A DNA stretch of 5,389 nucleotides from Caldilineaceae bacterium. Lineage in GTDB: Bacteria; Chloroflexota; Anaerolineae; Caldilineales; Caldilineaceae. Below, one piece after another: positions 1 to 5,389 of this stretch (positions within the stretch are counted from its first letter, which is position 1; each line of letters begins with the position of its first letter). The notes below the pieces were generated by a model. That model was not told the origin of the DNA. It saw nothing but the letters and a program-made list of their open reading frames with translations, and did not search any database. The position numbers and the translations under genes were made by a program. The stretch lies in the NCBI GenBank assembly GCA_012032975.1, contig JAAUPU010000280.1, positions 1-5,389 on the forward strand. The letters are read 5' to 3'.

Positions 1-160
1 ACGACGGACGCACGAATCACCCATCCAGCCAGAGAACCAAGCCGCTGTCTTCACCGTGGAACTGGAGGCCGGTCCGGCGCTGCTTCATACCTGGTTCGAC
101 GATGAGCGCAAGCAGCCGATCTGCGGCGCGTATTATGTCTATGCCTCGCGTTTAGGCTGA
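1..160 (+). CDS. Arylsulfatase-like protein, C-terminal fragment
   Basis: The reading frame enters from the left edge (first full codon at 2) and stops with TGA at 158-160, giving 52 residues. The tail has a hydrophobic strand (AVFTVELEAG), then LLHTWFDDE, then GAYYVYASRLG. This pattern of a beta strand, a Thr-Trp-Phe turn and a closing Tyr-Tyr-Val-Tyr strand is typical of the C-terminal end of alkaline-phosphatase-superfamily sulfatases, which hydrolyse sulfate esters. The catalytic part, with the formylglycine motif, lies outside the window, so activity cannot be judged. The gene ends 230 bp before the next start, with a promoter between, so it is probably not co-transcribed with the dehydrogenase. 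The family call rests on a short tail only. Confidence 0.6.
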   Translation, partial: RRTHESPIQPENQAAVFTVELEAGPALLHTWFDDERKQPICGAYYVYASRLG

Positions 161-266
161 CGAAGATTAAAGCGGCGGCGAGTTTACAGCCATCCGGCTG
201 AAAAGAGCCTCGGCATACTCAACCGACCCTTGCCCACACTCGTCCCCGTATTTTGGCGCAGTTACT

Positions 267-296
267 TTGCCCCACATCATTGCGACGTTCTATAAT
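267..296 (+). promoter_or_regulatory. Candidate sigma70-type promoter for the dehydrogenase operon
   Basis: A perfect TATAAT lies at 291-296. TTGCCC at 267-272 (four of six matches to TTGACA) sits 18 bp upstream. The predicted transcription start is near 303, giving a leader of about 88 nt before the ATG at 391. Upstream in-frame start codons at 253 and 295 would lie before or inside this -10 box, which argues against a longer dehydrogenase. The -10 is excellent and the -35 moderate; the assignment is by inspection only. Confidence 0.55.
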
Positions 297-302
297 GGCG
301 AG

Positions 303-318
303 GTCGGTTCCAGCCGAC
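303..318 (+). other. Hairpin at the predicted 5' end of the dehydrogenase transcript
   Basis: GTCGGT (303-308) can pair with GCCGAC (313-318) around the loop TCCA, giving five Watson-Crick pairs plus one G-U pair. It begins at the transcription start predicted from the TATAAT at 291-296. A hairpin at the extreme 5' end of an mRNA can protect it from 5'-end-dependent decay; that role here is inference. The stem is short and could be chance. Confidence 0.3.
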
Positions 319-390
319 GATCATCCAGCAGACGTCGATCTTCTCCACAAAACAACCGAAAACTACCAAAAGAACAAGGACGAACTCGCA

Positions 391-1380
391 ATGCGCGCAG
401 TACAGATCACAGCACCCGGCCAGTCCACCATACTCGACATACCCAAGCCGGAGCCAAGACTGGGTGAGGTCTTGGTTCGCACGACCCAGGTATCGCTCTG
501 CGGTAGCGACACTCACTCCTTCCTCTTCGGCGCGCCAGAGCAGTACCCGCTACGGCCAGGGATGTCTGGCCATGAGGTTCTGGGCATCGTAGAGGAGATC
601 AACGCCCCTGGCTCATCACTCCTGGTCGGAGACCATGCGCTGGTGCTGGTCACCAACAACCAGGGCATGGCAGAATACGCCGTCGCGCCGATTGAAAACG
701 TACTGCCACTCGCAAATACCAGGCCCGCCGAGCATCTGCTCCAGGCCCAGCAATTGGGCACGATTTTCTATGCGGCGCAGCATTTGCCCAACGTGGTCAA
801 CAAGGATGTGGCTGTCATCGGCCAGGGGTCCGCCGGTCTGTGGTGGAACTTCGTGATGCGCCGCATGGGGGCGCGGCGGGTGATCGCCGTCGATCTGCAA
901 GCCCATCGCCTGGCCATTGCCGGCCACTTCGGTGCGACCCACACCATCCACAACTTGCACAGCGATGCGGTAGAGCAGTTGGAGGCCCTGACCGACGGCA
1001 CACTCGCTGACGTGGTGATCGAGGCTGCCGGCGAGCCTGATTCCATCAACCTGGCCATCGACTTGGTCAAACGATATGGCTGGCTCTTCTATTTCGGCGT
1101 GCCTCGCGCCCACGTCATGTCTTTCCGCATGTTGGACTTTTTCCGTAAGAATCCGTCGGTCAAGAGCATGGTGGGGGCGCTCCAGGATCCGGGCCATTCC
1201 TGCACACGCATGGCGCTGGAACTGATCGCCAACGGGGAAGCCAATGTGGGGCCGATGATCACACACCATATCCCCTTTGAGCAGGTGCAAGAGGCCTACG
1301 AACTGCAATACACGCGCGACGAGGGCGCGGTGAAAATCGTGGTGGATATGCCAGGCCTGGCCACTCTCAACGGGCGCTGA
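391..1380 (+). CDS. Zinc-type alcohol dehydrogenase (MDR superfamily), NAD-preferring
   Basis: A 329-residue medium-chain dehydrogenase/reductase, predicted cytosolic; the substrate is unknown. The N-terminal GroES-like domain (about 1-125) has Cys37 in SLCGSD and GHE at 60-62, the usual catalytic-zinc ligands. The Rossmann domain (about 135-270) has GQGSAG at 144-149. Asp168 ends the second strand (VIAVD), which favours NAD over NADP. The four-cysteine structural-zinc lobe is absent: LVTNNQG runs straight into the AEYAV strand. The position that is often Glu in the EPL motif is Gln120 (QQL). The ATG at 391 is chosen because homology begins at MRAVQ and AAGGA (376-380) lies 10 nt upstream; the frame is open back to a TTG at 253, but that would overlap the promoter. 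The next gene follows after 13 nt, so an operon is likely. Polyol, sugar or threonine-type alcohols are plausible substrates. Confidence 0.85.
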   Translation: MRAVQITAPGQSTILDIPKPEPRLGEVLVRTTQVSLCGSDTHSFLFGAPEQYPLRPGMSGHEVLGIVEEINAPGSSLLVGDHALVLVTNNQGMAEYAVAPIENVLPLANTRPAEHLLQAQQLGTIFYAAQHLPNVVNKDVAVIGQGSAGLWWNFVMRRMGARRVIAVDLQAHRLAIAGHFGATHTIHNLHSDAVEQLEALTDGTLADVVIEAAGEPDSINLAIDLVKRYGWLFYFGVPRAHVMSFRMLDFFRKNPSVKSMVGALQDPGHSCTRMALELIANGEANVGPMITHHIPFEQVQEAYELQYTRDEGAVKIVVDMPGLATLNGR

Positions 1381-1393
1381 CAGGAGAAACCAC

Positions 1394-1689
1394 GTGATCA
1401 TCCACACTGTTGCATTCAAACTGAAACATGCAGCTGGCTCGCAGGCCGAGCGCGACTTCCTGGAAAAGGTGCGAGCCTCGCCGCCATCGAGACGGTGCAC
1501 GAGTTCCGCTTGCTGCGCCAGGTGAGCACAAAAAACCCGTATGACTTCAGCTTCTCCATGAAGTTCGCCGACCAGGCCGGGTATGATTTCTACAACCAGC
1601 ATCCTGACCATGTGGACTTCGTGCAGAATGTCTGGCGAAACGAGGTCGAAGATTTTCTGGAAGCCGACTTCGTCGAAATATCGGGATAG
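1394..1689 (+). pseudogene. Dabb-family (stress-responsive A/B barrel) protein, frameshifted by one base
   Basis: A small cytosolic ferredoxin-like-fold protein of the Dabb family. The start is GTG at 1394, with AGGAGA (1382-1387) six bases upstream. It opens with VIIHTVAFKLKHAAG, the classic first strand. It runs in this frame to KVRA, then continues as LAAIETVHEFRLLRQVS in another frame from about 1477 to the TAG at 1687-1689. The second half holds the hallmark HPDHVDFV and a closing EVEDFLEADF. Without correction the first frame stops after about 43 codons. Restoring one C near 1475-1478 (CC to CCC) gives 98 residues, the normal family length. No slippery heptamer is seen at the join, so programmed frameshifting is unlikely; sequence error or recent mutation is likelier. 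Dabb proteins often accompany catabolic dehydrogenases, as here, but the role is usually unproven. Confidence 0.8.
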
Positions 1690-1692
1690 GTC

Positions 1693-2313
1693 GTGCAGAG
1701 AGTCTTTCTCATCGGCGGCTCGTCGCATGTGGGCAAAACGACGCTGGCCAAATCGCTGGCCTCCTCGCTCGGATGGCGCTGCATCTCTACCGATAGCCTG
1801 GCGCGCCATCCCGGTCGCCCGTGGAAGACAGCGCCGGAGGTCGTTCCAGCCCACGTCTCCGAACACTACCGTTCGCTGGCAGTCGATGAACTTCTGGCCG
1901 ATGTGCTGCTCCACTATCGGCGCAACGTCTGGCCGCAGGTCGAGGGGTTGATAGAGACGCAGCTCGCCGATGGGGCGACCGACGGGCTGATCATCGAGGG
2001 GTCGGCACTATGGCCAGAATGGGTGACCACTCTGAACTCCGGGTGTGTTGGCTCGCTCTGGTTGACGGTGAACAGCCACCAGTTCGCCATCCGCATCTAC
2101 GCAGAAAGTGACTACGCGCAATGCGCCCCGAGCGAACAAGCGCTGATCGACGCGTTCCTGGCGCGTACGCTGGCCTATGATGCGCGGATGAGAATGGCAC
2201 TGCACAGACTTGGGCTTGAAGCGCTCTACGTGGATCCGGAGAGCACCGCGGAGTCACTCAGTGAACTTTGTCTGCAACGCATTGCGACCGGATCAGCGCC
2301 CAATTCGCCATAG
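1693..2313 (+). CDS. P-loop kinase-like NTPase, function unassigned
   Basis: A 206-residue predicted cytosolic protein starting at GTG, 3 nt after the Dabb stop, so probably translationally coupled. The first strand (VFLIGG) leads into a Walker A motif GSSHVGKT at residues 9-16. STD at 32-34 sits where small-molecule kinases often hold a substrate-binding Asp. LIIEGSALWP (99-108) resembles the Walker B strand of nucleoside, shikimate and adenylylsulfate kinases, with Glu102 in place of Asp. A second half rich in helices (VNSHQFAIRIYAESDY onward) could form the lid. The layout resembles 2-phosphoglycerate-kinase-like and AAA_33-like proteins, but I cannot name the substrate. GGGATAGG at 1683-1690 is a weak, close ribosome site. 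It is the last gene of the plus-strand operon; the gene order suggests it acts with the dehydrogenase, but that is inference. Confidence 0.7.
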   Translation: MQRVFLIGGSSHVGKTTLAKSLASSLGWRCISTDSLARHPGRPWKTAPEVVPAHVSEHYRSLAVDELLADVLLHYRRNVWPQVEGLIETQLADGATDGLIIEGSALWPEWVTTLNSGCVGSLWLTVNSHQFAIRIYAESDYAQCAPSEQALIDAFLARTLAYDARMRMALHRLGLEALYVDPESTAESLSELCLQRIATGSAPNSP

Positions 2314-2430
2314 CACTGCATCGACATTACCTGCAAAATGGGGTCAGCGTCACGGCGTGCGATCCGCATCGGGTCCAGGCAGCGCTTGCCTCCCTCTGCC
2401 CAATACAGCGCTGAAATCTGGGAAACCTGC
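2314..2430. other. Convergent intergenic gap, no clear terminator
   Basis: This 117-bp gap separates two genes that end towards each other. The only structure I see is AGCGCT at 2381-2386 and again at 2407-2412. It is flanked so that CAGCGCT can pair with AGCGCTG across a 20-nt loop. Neither strand has a T-run after it, so a canonical intrinsic terminator is not supported. Termination here may rely on Rho or on the weak stem. Confidence 0.4.
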
Positions 2431-3453
2431 TCAGACCCGGACAGTTTGATACCGTTCCAAAATCCTCGGGATCAGGTACTCCTCGAAGGCCCGCTCCACA
2501 GCGTATTCAGGCTGCCAGCCCCACTCCAGTTTGGCCAGGCTGTCGTCGATGTCGGCCGGCCAACTGTCGATGATCGCCTCGCGCTTGCGGTCCGGTGCAA
2601 AGCTGATCTCAGCGTCGGGAAAGGCCGCGAGCACGCGGTCGCGAATCTGGCCGGCGGAGAGGCTGAAGCTGGTCACATTGTAGACCTGGCGCGTCAAGAC
2701 CTCGCGCGGGGCAGCGCCCAGTTGCAACAGTGCGCTCACAGCATCCGGCATGGCCAAGAACGGGATGCGCGCCTCCGGTCGCACGAAGCAGGCGTAGGCT
2801 CGGCCCTGCGCGGCCGCGTGCAACATCTCCGGTGCGAAGTCGCTGGTGCCGCCCGATGGCAACGTCGATGCGCTGATCAAGCCGGGGAAGCGCACGCCGC
2901 GAAAGTCGATGGTCACCGGCTGCTCCACTGCCAGTTGACGATAGTGGCGGGAGAAGTAGCCGCCCAACATCTCGCAGTAGAGCTTGTTGCAGCCGTACAT
3001 GGTGCGGGGCTGGTTCCACTCGTACTCGCGCACCCTCTGGTCGCGCTGCTTGGTCTCCAGGTCGGGCATGCCATAGACGGCAATCGAACTGGGGAAGATA
3101 AACTGGATCGAGCGCCCGCGCCACTGGCTCTGCTCCGCGGCCAGCTTGAGCAGCGAGAGCGTGCCCTCCACGTTGACCTGATGCGCCATCTCCGGCGTGA
3201 TCTCGCTACGGGTCGAGAGCAAGGCGGCCATGTGGTAGATCACGTCGATCTCGTATTCGCTGACCAGCCGCGTCAGCAGCCGAGTGTCGAGCAGGTCGCC
3301 GTCGACATGGGTCGCCAATGCACGGATGTCGTCGGGCAACGGCTTGACATCCAGGGTCAACAATTGATTCTCGCCGTCGTCGGCCAGCCGTTCGACCAGC
3401 GCCTGACCCAATTCGCCGCTGGCACCGGTGATCAGAATCGCCCGCTTGCGCAT
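2431..3453 (-). CDS. tdh: L-threonine 3-dehydrogenase, SDR/UDP-galactose-epimerase-like type
   Basis: A 340-residue NAD-dependent enzyme that oxidises L-threonine to 2-amino-3-ketobutyrate in the cytosol. The N-terminal Rossmann fold has GASGELG at 10-16 and Asp35 ending the second strand, which favours NAD. The extended-SDR active site is present: Ser122/Ser123 in PSSIAVYG, and Tyr153-x-x-x-Lys157 (YGCNK). The segments RGVRFPGLIS and LPSGGTSDFA are characteristic of the short-chain threonine dehydrogenases, unlike the unrelated zinc-dependent enzyme of E. coli. Length matches the family (about 310-340). The start ATG at 3453 follows the kbl stop by 2 nt (TGA-TA-ATG), with a G-rich ribosome site inside the end of kbl, so translation is coupled. 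Its product is unstable and is the substrate of the neighbouring Kbl, which strongly supports the assignment. The frame is intact. Confidence 0.88.
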   Translation of the reverse strand: MRKRAILITGASGELGQALVERLADDGENQLLTLDVKPLPDDIRALATHVDGDLLDTRLLTRLVSEYEIDVIYHMAALLSTRSEITPEMAHQVNVEGTLSLLKLAAEQSQWRGRSIQFIFPSSIAVYGMPDLETKQRDQRVREYEWNQPRTMYGCNKLYCEMLGGYFSRHYRQLAVEQPVTIDFRGVRFPGLISASTLPSGGTSDFAPEMLHAAAQGRAYACFVRPEARIPFLAMPDAVSALLQLGAAPREVLTRQVYNVTSFSLSAGQIRDRVLAAFPDAEISFAPDRKREAIIDSWPADIDDSLAKLEWGWQPEYAVERAFEEYLIPRILERYQTVRV

Positions 3454-3455
3454 TA

Positions 3456-4637
3456 TCAGATCACCCCCATCTCACGGCCCACCCGCTCGAAGATCGCCAA
3501 CCCCGCCTCCAGGTCCGCGGGGCTGTGGGCGGCGCTGTTCATGACGCGGATGCGCGCTTTGCCCAGCGGCACGGTCGGAAAACCGATGGGCATGGCAAAG
3601 AGGCCCTCTTCAAAGAGCCGCTTGCTGAAGGCCTGGGCCAGCGGCGCTTCGCCCAGCATCACCGGCGTGATGGGCGTCTGGCTGTGGCCGGTGTCGAAGC
3701 CCAGCGACCTCATGCCCTCCTGAAAGACGCGTGCGTTCTGCCAGAGCCGGTCGACCAACTCGGTCGATTCCTGAAGAATGCGCGTGGCCTCGATGCAGGC
3801 GGCCACATCGGGCACAGTCATCGCGCTGGAAAAGAGAAAGGGGCGACCCCGCTGGCGCAGCCAATCGACGATGTTCCGTTTGCCCGCGACCAGGCCGCCG
3901 ACCACCCCAAAGGCCTTGCTCAGCGTGCCCACCTCCACATGGACGCGACCGTGCAGACCGAAGTGATCGACGATGCCGCGGCCCCCTTTGCCCACGCACC
4001 CCTTCGCCGTGGGCGTCATCCACCATCAACAGCAGCCCGTGCGCCTCGGCGACCTCGCAGATCGCATCCAGTGGCGCGATGTCGCCATCCATGCTGAAGA
4101 CGCCATCGGTGACGATCAAGCCGCGGCTGTAGCCGGTGGTCGCCGCGATCTGGGTGCGCAGGTCATCGACATCGGCGTGGGCATAACGCACCACGCGCGC
4201 CCGGCTCAGGCGGCAGGCGTCGATGATGCTGGCGTGGTTCAGCTCGTCGGAGAAGATCACGTCGTCCTTGCCGACCAGCGCGGGATGGTGGCCAGGTTGG
4301 CCATGAAGCCACTCTGAAAGCTGACGCACGCCTCCGCCTCTTTGAAGTCGGCCAGCCGCTGCTCCAATTCAAGATGGAGCGAAAGGGTGCCAGCGATGGT
4401 GCGCACCGCACCGGGGCCGATGCCAAAGCGGTCGATGGCCTCTTTGGCTGCCGCGCGCAGCCGTGGGTCGTTGGCCAAACCCAGAAAGTTGTTGGCGCAG
4501 AAGTTGAGCAAGCGCCGGCCGTCGATGGTCACCCGGCCATCCATGGGCGACTCGATGGTGCGGATCTCCGCGAGCAGGCCGCTCGCGGCTAGGCGATCCA
4601 TCTCCTGGTCGATCCATGCCGTGGGGTTGCTGTTCAT
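3456..4637 (-). pseudogene. kbl: 2-amino-3-ketobutyrate CoA ligase (glycine C-acetyltransferase) with two compensating frameshifts
   Basis: A PLP-dependent alpha-oxoamine synthase that cleaves 2-amino-3-ketobutyrate with CoA to glycine and acetyl-CoA. Conserved sequence starts at ATG 4637 and includes [11 protein letters not shown] and [10 protein letters not shown], up to FMANLATIP. Near 4281 one base is missing (CCCGCGC where CCCGGCGC is expected), and the protein continues one frame over as [21 protein letters not shown] to DDAHGEGV. At 3993-3996 one base is extra, and the original frame resumes with [10 protein letters not shown] and TLSKAFG, ending in TGA at 3456. Uncorrected translation ends at 4257 after 126 residues. 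Corrected length is 393, normal for Kbl, with His135 (NHAS), Asp207 and His210 (DDAH) and the PLP lysine at about 241 all present. Homologous BioF-type enzymes are the alternative, but the coupled tdh argues for Kbl. The reading damage is more likely sequence error than decay. Confidence 0.85.
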
Positions 4638-4640
4638 GAC

Positions 4641-4648
4641 CTCTCCTT
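4641..4648 (-). promoter_or_regulatory. Strong ribosome binding site of kbl
   Basis: On the minus strand AAGGAGAG precedes the ATG at 4637 by three bases (the AGGAG core by about four). It fixes the kbl start. Such a strong site suggests the gene is, or recently was, well translated. Confidence 0.7.
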
Positions 4649-4678
4649 TCCGAGCGATGGGTGCGGGTAGCCGCTTTG

Positions 4679-4707
4679 ATCGTACACTCGGCCGTCACAG
4701 CCGCCAA
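4679..4707 (-). promoter_or_regulatory. Candidate sigma70-type promoter for kbl-tdh
   Basis: Read on the minus strand, TTGGCG (4707-4702) and TACGAT (4684-4679) are separated by 17 bp. Each matches its consensus hexamer at four of six bases. The predicted start would be near 4672, giving a leader of about 35 nt that includes the strong ribosome site. Spacing is ideal but both boxes are mediocre. Confidence 0.35.
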
Positions 4708-4716
4708 TCTCGGCTG
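4698..4716. repeat. Short inverted repeat over the candidate kbl -35 box
   Basis: CAGCCG (4698-4703) and CGGCTG (4711-4716) form a perfect 6-bp inverted repeat with a 7-bp spacer. The dyad covers the predicted -35 box at 4702-4707. A repressor bound here would block the promoter, but six matched pairs in GC-rich DNA can arise by chance and no regulator gene is in the window. Confidence 0.25.
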
Positions 4717-4868
4717 CCCCGCACGTACACTTGCGCTCTACGTTGGGCCGGTTCCGCGAGATTCTTATCGGCAAGTGAATCGGGAAATGGAAACAGTCCT
4801 GGCACGGAAAGCGGTGGTTGCGATATGGCCTTGAATATCGGCCTAAAATGCCGCCACTGCAAAGACTA

Positions 4869-4896
4869 TTGCAAATGCCCCCAGTCGCTGTACAAT
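4869..4896 (+). promoter_or_regulatory. Candidate sigma70-type promoter for the AI-2E-type gene
   Basis: TTGCAA (4869-4874, four of six) and TACAAT (4891-4896, five of six) are 16 bp apart. The predicted start is near 4903, giving a leader of about 59 nt before the ATG at 4962. It is the best-placed promoter match I found for this gene. Confidence 0.45.
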
Positions 4897-4905
4897 CTCC
4901 GGCGT

Positions 4906-4927
4906 GAGTCTGGCACTTGTCAGACTC
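4906..4927 (+). other. Leader hairpin upstream of the AI-2E-type gene
   Basis: GAGTCTGGC (4906-4914) pairs with GTCAGACTC (4919-4927) around the tetraloop ACTT, with nine pairs of which one is G-U. It starts about three bases after the predicted transcription start and ends 18 bases before the GGAGG ribosome site. No T-run follows on the plus strand, so it is not a terminator in that direction. A 5' stabiliser or an operator dyad are the likelier options. Confidence 0.45.
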
Positions 4928-4961
4928 GAACACGCTCAAAAAATTGGAGGAACCTCGCCCA

Positions 4962-5389
4962 ATGAATCGAGATGCTGACTTCAAGAACCAGCTGTTTTTC
5001 TTCATCCTCTTTGCTGTGCTCCTGGTGTTGGGCTACTGGCTCCTTCATCCGTTCCTGGGCACGATTGCCTTCTCATTGATGGTCGTCATCATCCTAAAGC
5101 CCCTTTTCAACGTAGTCAATCGGTGGGTTGGCGGACGGTCGAGCTTTGCAGCAACCTTGACCATTTTGCTCTTTTTTGCGGCGATCATTGTCCCGATTGG
5201 GCTGGCCATTGGCATCGTCACCGAAGAGATAGAAAGCCTCGTACAGGCTGTGGAAAGTGTGGACGGAGATTACGGCGCGTTCGTCGATTCGTTGCAGACG
5301 GAGATCGACTCTTTGGTGGCGGGCACTCCTCTGGAGGGTCGATTCCAGATCAGCGATGAAACTGGTGAGAATGTGCGCGCCGCAGTCCT
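4962..5389 (+). CDS. AI-2E family (PerM/TqsA-like) membrane protein, N-terminal part
   Basis: The frame opens at ATG 4962, with GGAGG (4946-4950) 11 nt upstream, and runs off the right edge after 142 codons. Predicted topology fits the AI-2E/PerM family of inner-membrane proteins: a first membrane segment at about 11-27, then LHPFLGTIAFSLMVVIILKP (28-47) as the second. Next come a short basic loop (NRWVGGRSS) and a third segment at about 63-87. A hydrophilic, acidic stretch follows (EEIESLVQAVESVDGD onward), as expected for the family's large soluble region after the third helix. Full members have about 350-400 residues, so over half is missing. Members have been linked to export of autoinducer-2 or to cation/proton exchange; the substrate here cannot be told. 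Base composition is less GC-rich than its neighbours, as is common for membrane genes. Confidence 0.8.
   Translation, partial: MNRDADFKNQLFFFILFAVLLVLGYWLLHPFLGTIAFSLMVVIILKPLFNVVNRWVGGRSSFAATLTILLFFAAIIVPIGLAIGIVTEEIESLVQAVESVDGDYGAFVDSLQTEIDSLVAGTPLEGRFQISDETGENVRAAV

Larger units (their letters stand above)
4638..4961. other. Divergent intergenic region between kbl and the AI-2E-type gene
   Basis: This 324-bp region separates divergently transcribed genes. It carries the kbl ribosome site and candidate promoter at the left, and the candidate promoter and leader hairpin of the membrane-protein gene at the right. The middle (about 4720-4865) shows no convincing element. An open 46-codon frame with several cysteines (4825-4965) is present but is not called as a gene. 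No tRNA or riboswitch-like structure is recognisable. Confidence 0.6.

Noticed and set aside
183..204. Terminator after the sulfatase (CAGCC-ATCC-GGCTG stem)
   Set aside because: The stem has only five pairs and is followed by AAAAGAG rather than a T-run, so it does not meet the usual form of an intrinsic terminator.
253..390. N-terminal extension of the dehydrogenase from TTG 253 or ATG 295
   Set aside because: The added residues do not resemble the MDR family, the promoter lies at 267-296, and a good ribosome site precedes the ATG at 391.
1394..1689. Programmed frameshifting in the Dabb gene
   Set aside because: No slippery heptamer occurs near 1470-1485, and Dabb proteins are not known to use recoding. 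A one-base indel is simpler.
616..1914. Open frame of 432 codons on the minus strand
   Set aside because: It lies antisense to the dehydrogenase, Dabb and kinase genes, all with clear family motifs. Its translation is rich in His, Arg and Gly with no recognisable domain, as expected from antisense reading of GC-rich genes.
2380..2413. Bidirectional terminator between the convergent genes
   Set aside because: The stem has seven pairs, but the loop is 20 nt and no T-run follows on either strand.
2338..3723. Open frame of 461 codons on the plus strand
   Set aside because: It is antisense to tdh and the end of kbl, which carry catalytic motifs. The translation is compositionally biased and resembles no protein I know.

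Overview
This is a GC-rich bacterial window with ordinary metabolic gene content. No phage, transposon, CRISPR or tRNA/rRNA sequence is visible. Protein flavour (SDR-type threonine dehydrogenase next to kbl, a Dabb protein next to an alcohol dehydrogenase, a sulfatase) fits an environmental bacterium, perhaps Chloroflexota. That assignment is a low-confidence impression, not something the sequence proves.

Layout: positions 1-160 hold the C-terminal end of an arylsulfatase-like protein on the plus strand. After a 230-bp gap with a good sigma70-type promoter (TTGCCC-18-TATAAT) comes a tight plus-strand operon. It encodes a zinc-type alcohol dehydrogenase (391-1380), a Dabb-fold protein broken by one missing base (1394-1689), and a P-loop kinase-like protein (1693-2313). 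A 117-bp convergent gap follows. On the minus strand, kbl (4637-3456) and SDR-type tdh (3453-2431) form a two-gene operon for threonine breakdown. Threonine is oxidised to 2-amino-3-ketobutyrate, which is cleaved with CoA to glycine and acetyl-CoA. A 324-bp divergent intergenic region carries candidate promoters for both sides. The window ends inside an AI-2E/PerM-type membrane protein (4962 onward, plus strand).

The most notable observation is three single-base indels in well-conserved reading frames: one in the Dabb gene and two of opposite sign in kbl. In each case the conserved protein continues exactly in the neighbouring frame. This looks more like sequence or assembly error, or very recent mutation, than old pseudogenes. 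Read with the indels corrected, both genes have normal family length and all expected motifs. I found no clear sign of a new biological system. The remaining points of interest are 5'-terminal hairpins on two predicted transcripts, a dyad over the candidate kbl -35 box, and an unassigned P-loop protein.
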